A stretch of DNA of 64,000 bases from CAVWTN01 sp963757945 (GCA_963757945.1 CAVWTN010000002.1:620001-684000), one strand, 5' to 3'. Positions 32,979 to 42,817 are shown, numbered from the stretch's first letter. Notes: a model not told the origin generated them from the letters alone. Made by a program: numbers and translations.

Positions 32979-34547
32979 TTGAGCACGTACTATTTCGTCG
33001 GCAGCGGGATCGCCTCGCTCGCCGGAGCAGCGTACTTGATCCGCGACGGCGGCGTCGCGGGCAAAGATATCGTGATCCTCGAGGAGCAGACGGATTTCGG
33101 CGGAGCCCTCGATGCGCACGGCGACCCGGCGAGCGGCTACTTCATGAGCGGCAGCCGGATGTTCGAAAGCAAGTACAACTGCACGTTCGATCTGCTCTCG
33201 TCGATCCCGTCCGCAAGCGATCCGAGCATCTCGGTCACGGAGGAGACGAATCTCGTCCGTGCGGAGAACACTTGGAACAACAAGGCGCGGCTCGTGGACC
33301 TGCAGGGCCGGGTCACGGATTTTCATCCGCTCGGCTTCTCGGAGCGCGATCGTCTCGATCTGCTCGCGTTGCTGGCCGCGCCCGAGAAGCTGCTCGATTC
33401 CAAGCGCATAACGGATCGGTTCGCGCCGGACTTTTTTCAGTCGAATTTCTGGTTCGAGTGGTGCACGCTGTTCGCGTTCCAGCCCTGGCACAGCGCCATT
33501 GAATTCAAACGTTACCTGCTGCGCTTCATCCATCATTTCGCGACGATCGACACGCAAGAGGGCATCTATCGCACGCGGCTCAACCAATACGAGTCGATCG
33601 CGGTCCCGCTCGTGAATTGGCTGCGGGAGCGCGGCGTCCAAATTCGCTTCGCGACGACGGTCAGCGATCTCGGCTTCAAGGATTCCGGCAGCGCCGTCAC
33701 CGTCGACGCATTGGAATGCACCGTGGCCGGCACCGCAAGCACGCTGCAGATCGGCGAGCGCGACTGCGTGTTCGTGACGAACGGCTCCATGACGGCGGAC
33801 AAGGCATTCGGATCGATGTCGGCCGCGCCCTCGCTGGATCGCAGCAAGCGCAGCGGCGCGTGGCGCCTCTGGGAAACGCTTGCGCGCGGCCGGCCCGAGT
33901 TCGGCAACCCATCCGCATTCGACGATCACGTCCACGAATCGGTCTGGGAATCGTTCACGGTCACGGTGAGCGACCCGCTGTTCCTGAAACGCATGCAAGA
34001 CTTCACCGGCAGCGTGCCGGGACGCGGAGGTCTGACGACGTTCAAGGACTCGAACTGGCTCATCACGCTCTCGATCTTCCACCAGCCCTTCTTCGCAAAC
34101 CAGCCCGAGGACGTCGCCGTGTGGTGGGGCTACGGCTTGTATTACGACCAGCCCGGCAACTTCGTGCCCAAGCCCATGTCGGCGTGCACGGGAAGAGAGA
34201 TTCTGGAAGAAGTGTTGGGGCATCTGCGCTTCGAGGACGACAAAGCGGCCATTCTCGCGTCTTCGAACGTCATTCCATGCGTCATGCCCTACATCACGAG
34301 TCAGTTTCTCGCGCGAAAGGCGGGCGACCGCCCGCACGTCGTGCCCAAGGGATCGACGAACCTCGCGTTCATCGGGCAGTATTCGGAGTTGCCGGACGAT
34401 GTCGTCTTCACCGTCGAGTATTCGATTCGCTCCGCTCAGACGGCCGTCTACACGTTGCTCGGACTGGGCAAGCGGCCGACGCCGTTCTATAAGGGCGCGC
34501 ACGATCCGCGCGTCGTGTTCGCGGCGCTGGAAACCTTACACCGCTAA
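32979..34547 (+). CDS. ohyA: Oleate hydratase (MCRA family)
   Basis: FAD-dependent hydratase adding water to unsaturated fatty acids. 522 residues from a TTG with AAGGAG at 32966-32971; N-terminal FAD fold YYFVGSGIASLAGAAYLIRD, then LEEQTDFGGALDAHG. The motif usually GGREM reads GSRMF (residues about 59-63), so the Glu proposed to activate water in the dimeric enzymes is Met. From memory, the monomeric Rhodococcus-type hydratases share that change. Family members also detoxify host or environmental unsaturated fatty acids. No neighbours of lipid metabolism. Confidence 0.88.
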   Translation: MSTYYFVGSGIASLAGAAYLIRDGGVAGKDIVILEEQTDFGGALDAHGDPASGYFMSGSRMFESKYNCTFDLLSSIPSASDPSISVTEETNLVRAENTWNNKARLVDLQGRVTDFHPLGFSERDRLDLLALLAAPEKLLDSKRITDRFAPDFFQSNFWFEWCTLFAFQPWHSAIEFKRYLLRFIHHFATIDTQEGIYRTRLNQYESIAVPLVNWLRERGVQIRFATTVSDLGFKDSGSAVTVDALECTVAGTASTLQIGERDCVFVTNGSMTADKAFGSMSAAPSLDRSKRSGAWRLWETLARGRPEFGNPSAFDDHVHESVWESFTVTVSDPLFLKRMQDFTGSVPGRGGLTTFKDSNWLITLSIFHQPFFANQPEDVAVWWGYGLYYDQPGNFVPKPMSACTGREILEEVLGHLRFEDDKAAILASSNVIPCVMPYITSQFLARKAGDRPHVVPKGSTNLAFIGQYSELPDDVVFTVEYSIRSAQTAVYTLLGLGKRPTPFYKGAHDPRVVFAALETLHR

Positions 34548-34561
34548 AGCGCGGCCGGCGC

Positions 34562-35119
34562 TCATTTCCAGCGAGTGAAGAGGTCGTTCGGGATCCCGAA
34601 CTGGTCGAGCGCCTTGCCGACGGTGTGGGCGATGACGTCGTCGACCGTTTTCGGGCGCGCGTACATGCCCGGGATCGGCGGCAAGATCACGGCGCCCATC
34701 TCGGCGAGTTGCGTCAACGTGCGCAAATGCCCGAGGTGCAGCGGCGTCTCACGCACGACGAGCACGACCTTCCGGCGTTCCTTCAAGCACACGTCGGCGG
34801 CGCGCGAGAGCAGATTGTCGCCGAGGGAATACGCGATCGCCGAAGCGCTCTTCATCGAGCAGGGGATCACGAGCATCCCGTCCGTCCGGAAGGAACCACT
34901 CGAAACCGCGGCGCCGAGATCGTCGTCGCGATACACTACGTCCGCGAGCGCCTCGAAATCCGCCGCGGCAAAGTCGGTCTCGAGTTCGATCGTGCGCCGG
35001 GCTTGCTTGCTGACCACGAGATGGGTCTCGACCTCACCGGCAGCGCGCAATGCGCGCAGCGCCGCGTAGGCGTAGAGGCTCCCGCTCGCGCCGGACACGC
35101 CGACGATGATCTTGCGCAT
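34562..35119 (-). CDS. ubiX: Flavin prenyltransferase UbiX
   Basis: Makes prenylated FMN, cofactor of UbiD-type decarboxylases. 185 residues, standard. VGVSGASGSLYA (FMN site), VIPCSMKSASAIAYSLGDNLLSRAADV, LVVRETPLHLGHLRTL and GAVILPPIPGMYARP are all diagnostic. Start ATG preceded by AAGGAAGGA, eight bases away. No ubiD gene is visible; an LpdD-like protein, a family linked to prFMN enzymes, occurs 15 kb away. Confidence 0.95.
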   Translation of the reverse strand: MRKIIVGVSGASGSLYAYAALRALRAAGEVETHLVVSKQARRTIELETDFAAADFEALADVVYRDDDLGAAVSSGSFRTDGMLVIPCSMKSASAIAYSLGDNLLSRAADVCLKERRKVVLVVRETPLHLGHLRTLTQLAEMGAVILPPIPGMYARPKTVDDVIAHTVGKALDQFGIPNDLFTRWK

Positions 35120-35204
35120 CTGTGGTTCCTTCCTTCGGCTTTGACGCCGTACCCGCCCGATCGTCCGGCCCGAGGTGCGCCGGAGGCGAAACGCGCAGTA
35201 AGCG

Positions 35205-36638
35205 GTGATGCCCGAGCTCTCCGCGCGCCTGGCCGATTTTCTCGTGACGGCGGTCCGCTTTGCCGCACGCGGCGCCGATGCGGATGCGGAGCGCCTCCTC
35301 TCCTCGCCGTACGCGGGGCTCGGCCGCCCCGATGCACGCGCGCTTGCCGTCGCAGCGCGGCGCCGCGGACGGTTCGTCGAGGCGCTCGGCGGCGAACTCG
35401 TGCCCCTCGATGCGAACGCGCGGCGCGCGCTCGCGCGTTTTCGCGCGGGTCTCGCGCGGGTCGCGGCGGACTTTCGCGCCCAAGGCTCGAGCGCGCGCGA
35501 ACTGATCGCGGTCATCGACCTCGCTTTCGATCTCGCGAGCGCAGCCGACGAGGCCGAAACCGCCACGCTGCGCGCGGCCGAAGCGGCGGCAGACGCGCTC
35601 GATCGGGCGGCTGCCGCCTCCGCGGAGGGCTGGCGCCCCGAAGCGCTTGCCGCCGCGATCGAGGCCCACTTCGAGGGGAACTCGCCCGCCGCCGCCCAAA
35701 CGCCGGCGCTGCGGCCGTTGCGCGCGCATCCCCCTGAAGAGCGCAGCCCGGTCCCCAAGCGGCGCGGCCACTTTAGCGCATCGTCGCTTGGGATGTACGC
35801 GGAGTGCGAGCGCAAGTGGTACTACCGCTACGTCTGCGCGGCCGTCGAGGATCCGGGTTCGTCGGCTTCGTTCTACGGCACGGCCTTCCACTATGCTCTC
35901 GAACACTTCCATCAGACGTATCCGCGCGGGGATGCGGCCCCCGCGCCGGTGCTGGAGAACGCGCTCGAGGGCTGGATCAACACGGCGTTCGAACGTTATC
36001 GCAGCGGCTTCGCGACGAACGTCGAGTTCGAACTGCAGCGGCGCCGGGCGCGCCGCACCGCGAAACGCTACCTCGGCTGGTTCCTCGAACGCTCGCAGGC
36101 GCACCCGTTCAGCGTGATCGGCACCGAGGCATCGGCGGAGCTGACGCTCGAGGGCTATCAATTCATCGGCTACATCGACCGGATCGACCGCGACGATGCG
36201 AGCGGGGCCGTGAGCGTCGTCGATTACAAGACCGGCTCGATCGCGACGAGCGCCGCCGAATATCGGGAGGCCGTCGCCGAACTCGTCGATTTCCAATTGC
36301 CGTTCTACTACTGGGCTCGCACCGCGGCAGGCGACCGCGTCACGCGCCTGGCGCTCGTCCCGCTCAAGGATGCGCTCTTGGACGTCGTTCCCATCGAGCT
36401 CGAGGTCGTGCCGCGCGTACCGCCGCAACGGGGGCGCAACGCATCGGCGTTCGGGACGATCGGCATCGACGAACTCGAACGGGCGCGCGCGCGCATGATC
36501 CAGCTTGCCCGCACGCTCTCCGACGAGCCGATCGTGCACTTCAAAGCGACGGACGACTGCGCCGCATGCACGTACTGCGCCAGCCGCAACTCCTGCCGCG
36601 AACGGCCGCTCGCGCACGAGGACCGGTTCGGCCGATGA
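35205..36638 (+). CDS. PD-(D/E)XK nuclease, AddB-C-terminal/Cas4-like with Fe-S cysteines
   Basis: 477 residues. The C-terminal half is a RecB/AddB-type nuclease: FSASSLGMYAECERKWYYRY, FYGTAFHYALEHFH, GYIDRID and VVDYKTG (catalytic Asp and Lys), with a C-terminal CTYCASRNSC (C-x2-C-x5-C) that together with the Cys of AECER would hold a 4Fe-4S cluster as in AddB. The N-terminal 180 residues are Ala/Arg-rich with LLSSPYAGLG, reminiscent of the degenerate helicase region preceding AddB nucleases. The next gene is a helicase overlapping by ATGA. I infer a reduced AddAB/RecBCD-type end-processing pair. Confidence 0.8.
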   Translation: MMPELSARLADFLVTAVRFAARGADADAERLLSSPYAGLGRPDARALAVAARRRGRFVEALGGELVPLDANARRALARFRAGLARVAADFRAQGSSARELIAVIDLAFDLASAADEAETATLRAAEAAADALDRAAAASAEGWRPEALAAAIEAHFEGNSPAAAQTPALRPLRAHPPEERSPVPKRRGHFSASSLGMYAECERKWYYRYVCAAVEDPGSSASFYGTAFHYALEHFHQTYPRGDAAPAPVLENALEGWINTAFERYRSGFATNVEFELQRRRARRTAKRYLGWFLERSQAHPFSVIGTEASAELTLEGYQFIGYIDRIDRDDASGAVSVVDYKTGSIATSAAEYREAVAELVDFQLPFYYWARTAAGDRVTRLALVPLKDALLDVVPIELEVVPRVPPQRGRNASAFGTIGIDELERARARMIQLARTLSDEPIVHFKATDDCAACTYCASRNSCRERPLAHEDRFGR

Positions 36639-38848
36639 GCGCCCTCGCGCAAACGCTCGATCCCGAACAACAGGCGGCGCTCGACCATCCGTTCGACGGA
36701 CCGCCGCTCGCGATCGTCGGCGCCCCCGGGACCGGCAAGACGTTCGCGCTGGTCCTGCGCGCCGAGCGCGCCGCGGCGCTCGGCCCCGCACTGCTCGCGG
36801 CGCCGACGGACGCGGCAGTCGCGACGTTGCGCGCGAGCGTCGCGCAACGGGCGTTGCCTGCTCAGCTCGCGATCCGCAGCCTGCCGGACGTTGCCTTCGA
36901 GATCCTGGCGGGCGCGGCGGCGCCGCTCCGCCGCATCGACGATCTGGAAGGCGCGCGCCGTTTCGCCGCCGTCGCCGACGGCCTCTTCTCGCTCGACTGG
37001 CTCGAGTTCGCGCCCGAATCCGAGGAATCGGCGCAAGGAATCGATCCCGAGATCACGGGTTTGCGCACGCCCGAGCGCTTCTGCGCGGCCGCATACCGGC
37101 TCATCCGTAAGCTGCGCGGCGCAGGGATCGCGCCGGAGGCCTTCCTGCAGAGCGCGCTGCGCGGGGCCACGACGTTTTATAGCGGGGGCGCGCGGCTCAA
37201 CGATCCCGGCTTGATCGTCGACACGCAGCAGAAGTATCGCGACTCGCTCGTCGTCGACGCGCCCGAACTCGCGCGCCAGCATGCGCGCGAGATCGATCTG
37301 ATCAAGATCCTCACGAAGCTCTACGGCGCCTATCTCGACGATTTGACGAATGCGGGCGTCGCGACCGAGGTCGAGGCGCTCGTGCGGGCCGCGCACGTGC
37401 TCCAGCACGATGCGCGCGCACGCGCGGGCGCGCAGCGGATCGGGCTCATCTTCATCGACCAGGCGGAGGATCTCACGCCCGCCGCGTGGGCGTTCGCGAA
37501 GGCCTTGCGCGGCGGGGACGGAGCGGGGCTCACGCTTGCCGGCGATCCCGAGCAGGCGACCCGCACGTTCGCCGGCGCCTGCGGCGGCGCGCTGCTCGCA
37601 CAGCTTCCAGGGCGCATCGAGCTGCTGCGTCCGCACGGGCGGGAGCCCTCGCTCGTTGCGACGGCGCGGCGCGCGCTCGCGCCGCGCACGCCCGCATCGC
37701 GCAGCGCCGCGCTCGAGCTTCTGCCGCGCGCGGATTCCAAGCGCGACGAAGCGCGGGAAGTCGCCGCGCGCGTCGCGGCATTGCTCGCACGAGGCGTCGC
37801 GCCGGCCGAGATCGCGGTCGTCATGCGGACGCTGCGCACGGCCGCGCCCTATCTCCAAGCGCTGTCGGCGCGCAACGTGCCGGTCGAACTGTACGGCGAC
37901 GCGGACCTTTACGAGCTGCCGCCCGTGCAGGATGCGCTCGCCGTCCTCTGGGCGCTCGCCGATCCGTTCCGCCACGATTGGCTGATGCGTAACCTCGAAG
38001 CCCCCTGGCTGAACCTTTCCGACGCGACGATCGCGCTGCTCTGCGGTGAGCCTCGCGATCCGCAACCGCTGCTCTTCGCGTTGCCGGAGACCGGCGACGA
38101 TAGCGGCCGCAGCCGCTGGGACCGTAACCGCGATCTGCGCCTGGGACGCAACGTGCTCCGCGGCGACCGGGACGGCGAACTGCCCGCCGAGGCCCGCGAG
38201 CGCCTGGCGGAGTTTCGCGCGGCGCTGGTGCGGTACGAGCAGCTCGAACGAACGGCGGATCTCGTGACGCTCGTGGAGACGATCCTTGCGGAAACGGTCC
38301 TGGCCGCATGCGGCCGGAACGCCGCGGGTCGTTTCGCCCGAGCGGCCTGCGCGCGGCTCGTCCTGCGCGTCCGGAAATTCGCCGCCGCAAAGCCGCTCGC
38401 GAATCTGTGGGATTTCCTGCGCACGGCCGAATCGGAGCACCACGCGGACGACGAGTTGATCGAGCTCGAGCCCGGCCCATTCGACGCCGAACCGGCGGTG
38501 AGCGTTTGCAGCGTCGACGGCGCGAAGGGGCGCACGTTCGCGCACGTCTTCGTCGTCGACCTGCGCGCGGGCGCGTTCCCGCGCTACTACGTCCCCGACG
38601 CGTTCCTCTACACGCCGCGCTACGGCGTCGTCCCCAAAGAGAACGTCGGTGACGCGAAGGCGGCCCGCACCGCGAAGTTCACGTACGTGCTCCATAAGAT
38701 CGCCGCGCGTGAGAACTACAACAAACAGGAGCGCCGCGCGCTCTATACCGCCGCCTCACGCGCACGCGAGCAGCTGACGCTCAGCGCCTCCGGCCGCGCG
38801 ACGAAGGGCGTCTCGGCACCCGAGTTCTACGAGGAACTCTCGCGTTGA
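36635..38848 (+). CDS. UvrD/AddA-like SF1 helicase with altered Walker B
   Basis: 737 residues. Motif I IVGAPGTGKTF (about 31-42), motif III LTLAGDPEQATRTFAGA, motif V SVDGAKGRTFAHVFVVDL, motif VI ERRALYTAASRARE are clear UvrD-type helicase motifs. Motif II reads IFIDQAEDL where the family has DExxD: the catalytic Glu is Gln, and the Gln two residues on is Glu. The motif IV arginine region is degenerate. Coupled by ATGA to the nuclease gene upstream; the pair probably forms one complex acting on DNA ends. Last 22 bases overlap the convergent acetyltransferase. Confidence 0.82.
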   Translation: MSALAQTLDPEQQAALDHPFDGPPLAIVGAPGTGKTFALVLRAERAAALGPALLAAPTDAAVATLRASVAQRALPAQLAIRSLPDVAFEILAGAAAPLRRIDDLEGARRFAAVADGLFSLDWLEFAPESEESAQGIDPEITGLRTPERFCAAAYRLIRKLRGAGIAPEAFLQSALRGATTFYSGGARLNDPGLIVDTQQKYRDSLVVDAPELARQHAREIDLIKILTKLYGAYLDDLTNAGVATEVEALVRAAHVLQHDARARAGAQRIGLIFIDQAEDLTPAAWAFAKALRGGDGAGLTLAGDPEQATRTFAGACGGALLAQLPGRIELLRPHGREPSLVATARRALAPRTPASRSAALELLPRADSKRDEAREVAARVAALLARGVAPAEIAVVMRTLRTAAPYLQALSARNVPVELYGDADLYELPPVQDALAVLWALADPFRHDWLMRNLEAPWLNLSDATIALLCGEPRDPQPLLFALPETGDDSGRSRWDRNRDLRLGRNVLRGDRDGELPAEARERLAEFRAALVRYEQLERTADLVTLVETILAETVLAACGRNAAGRFARAACARLVLRVRKFAAAKPLANLWDFLRTAESEHHADDELIELEPGPFDAEPAVSVCSVDGAKGRTFAHVFVVDLRAGAFPRYYVPDAFLYTPRYGVVPKENVGDAKAARTAKFTYVLHKIAARENYNKQERRALYTAASRAREQLTLSASGRATKGVSAPEFYEELSR

Positions 38849-39345
38849 ACGCGCGCCAGCGGCAACAGCATGAGAATGCCGTCCCAAACCTCGCCGTTCT
38901 GCCGCCGTTTTAACGCCTGATAACGCTGCTTCTCCACGAATCCGAACTTCTCGTAAAGCGCGATCGCCGCTGCGTTGTGAGGGAACACGATGAGCGAGAG
39001 CATCGTCTCGTCGCGCTCGCGCGCCCAGCGGATCGCTTCGCTCAGAAGCTCCGAGCCTATGCCCTTGCGCCGGTGCTCGCGTTTCACCATCATGCCGATC
39101 GCGCAGCCGTGCTCCGAGTCCGGATGGACGCCTAGGTTGCCGACGATCCTGCCCCGTTCCAGCGCGATGAACATCGCGCCGGCGTGCCCGGCGAGCACGC
39201 GGTCCCATCCGCGACGATAGGCGGCGCGGTCGAAGCCCGGCTCCGTGCCGATCCAGAGGCGCTCTTCCGCCACTTCCGTGAAGAGCGCCAACAGGTCGTC
39301 GACATCGCCGGGGAGGCAGGGCCGAATCACCCGCTCGTCTGCCAT
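38827..39345 (-). CDS. GNAT-family N-acetyltransferase
   Basis: 172 residues from the ATG at 39345 (an in-frame start at 39363 adds six). Acetyl-CoA site in IGMMVKREHRRKGIGSELL (Q/R-x2-G-x-G/A motif A) and the C-terminal NAAAIALYEKFGF motif B, typical of RimI/PhnO-like acetyltransferases. Substrate unknown. Convergent with the helicase gene, 22-base overlap. Confidence 0.85.
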   Translation of the reverse strand: MADERVIRPCLPGDVDDLLALFTEVAEERLWIGTEPGFDRAAYRRGWDRVLAGHAGAMFIALERGRIVGNLGVHPDSEHGCAIGMMVKREHRRKGIGSELLSEAIRWARERDETMLSLIVFPHNAAAIALYEKFGFVEKQRYQALKRRQNGEVWDGILMLLPLARVQRESSS

Positions 39346-39459
39346 CGAGCCGTGCTTCGGCATCGCCCGGGCGCGACGCTGCGAGCCGGCAACCGCGCGG
39401 GAAGCCGCTCGAGAGGTTGCCGTCTCAAGCGGCCGCCGGCGGCGCCGTCGCTGCAGCCG

Positions 39460-41049
39460 TTAGGCGATGGGCACGAGCTTCTTGCCGTTCGGGCTTCCCA
39501 AGCCCGTGCAAGCGTCCCAACCCGTAGCCGCGGCGAACGTTCCGTTGTTCCCGTCGGTCACGTCGTTGAATGCAGCTTGGTTCCCGTACAGCTTCGGATT
39601 GATGTAGCCGGCGCTGCTTCCGTTCGCGGCGTTTATGCGCGCGATCAGCGCGGCCCACAACGGCGCGACCGCACTCGTGCCGCCGAAGGTCGTCTCCGTG
39701 CCGTCGACGCGAACGAGGTAACCCGTCTGCGGATCGGCGTCACCGCTGACGTCGGGCACGCCGCGCTTTGCGAGAGGCTGCGAGTCGCCCTTGCTCGTGA
39801 TCGTTTTCAGGCCGTTTTGCCATGCCGGGAGCGGGAACACGCTGCTCACGCCGCCGCCGGTCGCACCGCCGCCGGCGCCGTCGTTCCAGGCGGACTCCTT
39901 CGCAATCGTGCCGTTGGACGCTTGGACGCTCGTCCCGCCGCAGGCCAGCGCAAACGGGCTCGATGCCGGAAAATCGACATGGTTAGCGCCGTCGCTGACG
40001 CCGTCGCTCGAGCCGTTGTCGCCGGAAGCCGCACACACCGTGATACCGAGCGCAGCCGCAGCCTGGAAGGCGGAATCGAGCGCGGTCAGCGCCTGTTGCG
40101 TCCAGCTGTTCTCGGGACCGCCCCAACTGATCGAGATGATGTTCGGCTTGTGCGTTGTATCGTGCACCGCCGTCGTCACCGCATCGATGAAGCCGGCGTC
40201 GGTGTTCGGCGCGAAGTAGACGACGATCTTCGCGCCGGGTGCGATCGACCCGGCGACTTCGATATCGAGCAGCACTTCGCCGTCGGGCCCGTTCACGGTG
40301 CCCGTCGGTTTGTTCTTCGCGTGGTCGACCGAGACGCTGGTCACGACCGGCGGCGTGATCTTCAACTCGGAAAAATAGGTCTTGATATCGCCCGGCCGGT
40401 AGCCGCCGCCCAGCTCGATGATGGCGATGGTCTGCCCTTGGCCCGTGCCGTCCGGAAACTGGTAGAGCGCGGCGACTTGCGGCGGCGTGAACGAGACGGC
40501 GTTTGCCGCGGGGCGAGCTCCGCCGTGCGACGCCGCTCCGCCGGAGCCGTTGCTCCCCGAATGGCGAACCCGGAAGTGGGGCTGAGCTTGCGGACGATCG
40601 TCCAGGCCGAGGACGGCTTCGACGACACCGTCGAGGCCGCTCGGCAATTGCACCGTCCCCGTCCGGCCGCGATAGGATCCGCCGTCGTATTCGTAGCGTT
40701 GAAGCTTGACGCCGAACGCGCTTTGGAATTGCGCGACGGTGCCGGAGAGAATGACGGTCCGGCGCGCCGGGTCCTCCTGCACGACGGCGAGGTCGTGTTG
40801 TTTCGCAAAGGCTTTCACGGACGCGATATCCGCAGGCTCGGCGCCGAATTGTTTCGCGAAGTCTTCTCGCGCCAGATGTCCGGGGCGCGCGCCGTTACCC
40901 GCGAGCGCGCCGGCGCGAGCGCTGAACTCTGCGGCGCCCTTGCGGCGAACGAGGATCGTTACCTCGAGGCGCTCCGAGGGATCGGCGTCGCCGACCGCTC
41001 GGGCTCCGGCCATCGGCTCTCTGTGGCTGGCTGCAAGTGAGTTGGGCAT
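39460..41049 (-). CDS. S53 serine-carboxyl peptidase (sedolisin/kumamolisin-like)
   Basis: 529 residues. An N-terminal pro-kumamolisin activation domain (about 28-150) precedes the catalytic domain. Catalytic Glu258 and Asp262 in DGEVLLDIE, the SGDNG oxyanion Asp, and Ser459 in FGGTSAVAPLW; the C-terminal Ca-binding region DVTDGNNG...GWDACTGLGSP is intact. There is no classical signal peptide, as in kumamolisin, although these enzymes are secreted and work at acidic pH. ATG 41049 chosen by GGAGG at 41057-41062, eight bases upstream. Confidence 0.94.
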   Translation of the reverse strand: MPNSLAASHREPMAGARAVGDADPSERLEVTILVRRKGAAEFSARAGALAGNGARPGHLAREDFAKQFGAEPADIASVKAFAKQHDLAVVQEDPARRTVILSGTVAQFQSAFGVKLQRYEYDGGSYRGRTGTVQLPSGLDGVVEAVLGLDDRPQAQPHFRVRHSGSNGSGGAASHGGARPAANAVSFTPPQVAALYQFPDGTGQGQTIAIIELGGGYRPGDIKTYFSELKITPPVVTSVSVDHAKNKPTGTVNGPDGEVLLDIEVAGSIAPGAKIVVYFAPNTDAGFIDAVTTAVHDTTHKPNIISISWGGPENSWTQQALTALDSAFQAAAALGITVCAASGDNGSSDGVSDGANHVDFPASSPFALACGGTSVQASNGTIAKESAWNDGAGGGATGGGVSSVFPLPAWQNGLKTITSKGDSQPLAKRGVPDVSGDADPQTGYLVRVDGTETTFGGTSAVAPLWAALIARINAANGSSAGYINPKLYGNQAAFNDVTDGNNGTFAAATGWDACTGLGSPNGKKLVPIA

Positions 41050-41404
41050 CGGGGAACCCTCCAAGAGAATGTCGCTGCCGAATCGGGCAGCAGTGCGGCG
41101 ACGCACGAAGACGGACACTGGCCGCGCATCGGCTATCTTCGCTCACGAGGTCACCGGCTTTTAGCGGAGCGCCGCCGCTCGGCGGCACATCCCGCGAATC
41201 GCATTCCTCTCAAGACACTTTTCGCTCGTCGTGCACCTGATCGTACGGCCGGTCCGGCGCGTATCAAAGGGAAAAAGGTCCCGCCTTTTAGCGCGGATGC
41301 GCGCGAAATGCTTCGCGGGCGGTTGCACGGTAAACTGGGGCAAGCGCCGCGAACGTTCGTAGGGCAGCGTGCGCCGTTTGCTTGTTTCATGTGTTCAAAC
41401 GAGT
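41050..41404. other. Intergenic region between S53 peptidase and fumC
   Basis: 355 bases separating divergent genes; must hold both promoters but no convincing -35/-10 pair is visible. A small hairpin (GCCGCC-GCTC-GGCGGC, 41171-41186) has no U-run. Several short open frames here lack ribosome-binding sites and homology. Confidence 0.5.
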
Positions 41405-42817
41405 ATGTCGAAAATCACCGCACCCTCCAGCGCCGGACAGACGCGCATCGAGACCGACAGCATGGGACCGATCGAAGTGCCGGCAGGTAAGTATTACGGC
41501 GCCCAATCCGCCCGCTCGCTGATCCATTTCGCGATCGGCGACGACGTGATGCCGAGCGAAGTGATTGAGGCGATGGCGATCCTCAAGAAAGCCTGCGCGC
41601 TCGTCAACCACGATCTCGGCAAGCTGGACACGGAGCGGACCGATCTGATCGTGCAGGCGGCCGACGAAGCGATCGCCGGGAAGCTCGCCGAGCACTTCCC
41701 GCTCACGGTCTGGCAGACCGGATCGGGCACGCAGACGAACATGAACGTCAACGAGGTGCTTTCGAATCGCGCGATCGAGATCGCGGGCGGCGTCATGGGT
41801 TCGAAGGTGCCGATCCACCCGAACGATCACGTCAACATGTCCCAATCTTCGAACGACACGTTCCCGACGGCCATGCACATGGCCGCCGCGCGAGCGCTGG
41901 TCGAGATGCTTCCGGCCGTCGAGCAACTGCGCGATGCGCTCGATGCGAAGTCCAAGGAATGGGCGCACATCGTCAAGCTCGGCCGCACGCATCTTCAGGA
42001 CGCGATTCCGCTCACGCTCGGCCAAGAATTCTCCGGCTACGTCAGCCAGCTCGACCGCGGGATCGCACGCACGCGCCTTGCGCTCGACGGCCTGTACGAT
42101 CTCGCGATCGGCGGGACGGCCGTCGGCACGGGGCTGGGCGCGCCGCCGCAGTTTGCGGAACGCGCCGCCGAAAAGATCGCCGAGTTGACGCACCTGCCCT
42201 TCCGCTCGCACCCGAACAAGTTCGCGGCCCTAGCCTCTCACGACGAAGTCGTCTTCGCCTCGGGCGCACTCAAGACGCTCGCCGCGACGCTGATGAAGAT
42301 CGCGAACGACATCCGCTGGCTGGGTTCCGGGCCGCGGGCCGGGATCGGCGAACTCTTGCTTCCGGAGAACGAGCCGGGCTCTTCGATCATGCCGGGCAAG
42401 GTGAACCCGACGCAGTGCGAAGCGCTGACGATGGTCTGCGTTCAGGTCTTCGGCAACGACCTCGCGATCGGCTTCGGCGGTTCGCAGGGCAACTTCGAGC
42501 TCAACGTCTTCAACCCGGTCATGATCCTCAATTTCCTGCACTCGACGACGCTGCTCCGCGACGCCTGTACGATGTTCCGCCTGCATTGCGTCGAGGGCTT
42601 GCGCGCGAACGAGCCGGTCATCGCCGAACATCTGCGCAGCTCGCTGATGCTCGTGACGGCGCTCTCGCCCCACATCGGCTACGACAAGGCGGCCGAGATC
42701 GCGAAGACGGCGCATAAGAACAACGCGACGCTGCGCGCCACGGCCGTCGAGCTCGGCTACGTGACGGCTGCCGAGTACGACGCATTCGTCGTCCCCGCCG
42801 AAATGACGCACTCGTGA
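41405..42817 (+). CDS. fumC: Fumarate hydratase class II
   Basis: TCA-cycle hydration of fumarate to malate by the iron-free, heat-stable class. 470 residues with GSGTQTNMNVNEV, the HPNDHVNMSQSSND active-site segment, TAVGTGLG and the superfamily signature GSSIMPGKVNP (mobile catalytic Ser loop). ATG at 41405 gives MSKITAPSS; the 12 residues upstream in frame are not conserved. No strong Shine-Dalgarno. Confidence 0.95.
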   Translation: MSKITAPSSAGQTRIETDSMGPIEVPAGKYYGAQSARSLIHFAIGDDVMPSEVIEAMAILKKACALVNHDLGKLDTERTDLIVQAADEAIAGKLAEHFPLTVWQTGSGTQTNMNVNEVLSNRAIEIAGGVMGSKVPIHPNDHVNMSQSSNDTFPTAMHMAAARALVEMLPAVEQLRDALDAKSKEWAHIVKLGRTHLQDAIPLTLGQEFSGYVSQLDRGIARTRLALDGLYDLAIGGTAVGTGLGAPPQFAERAAEKIAELTHLPFRSHPNKFAALASHDEVVFASGALKTLAATLMKIANDIRWLGSGPRAGIGELLLPENEPGSSIMPGKVNPTQCEALTMVCVQVFGNDLAIGFGGSQGNFELNVFNPVMILNFLHSTTLLRDACTMFRLHCVEGLRANEPVIAEHLRSSLMLVTALSPHIGYDKAAEIAKTAHKNNATLRATAVELGYVTAAEYDAFVVPAEMTHS

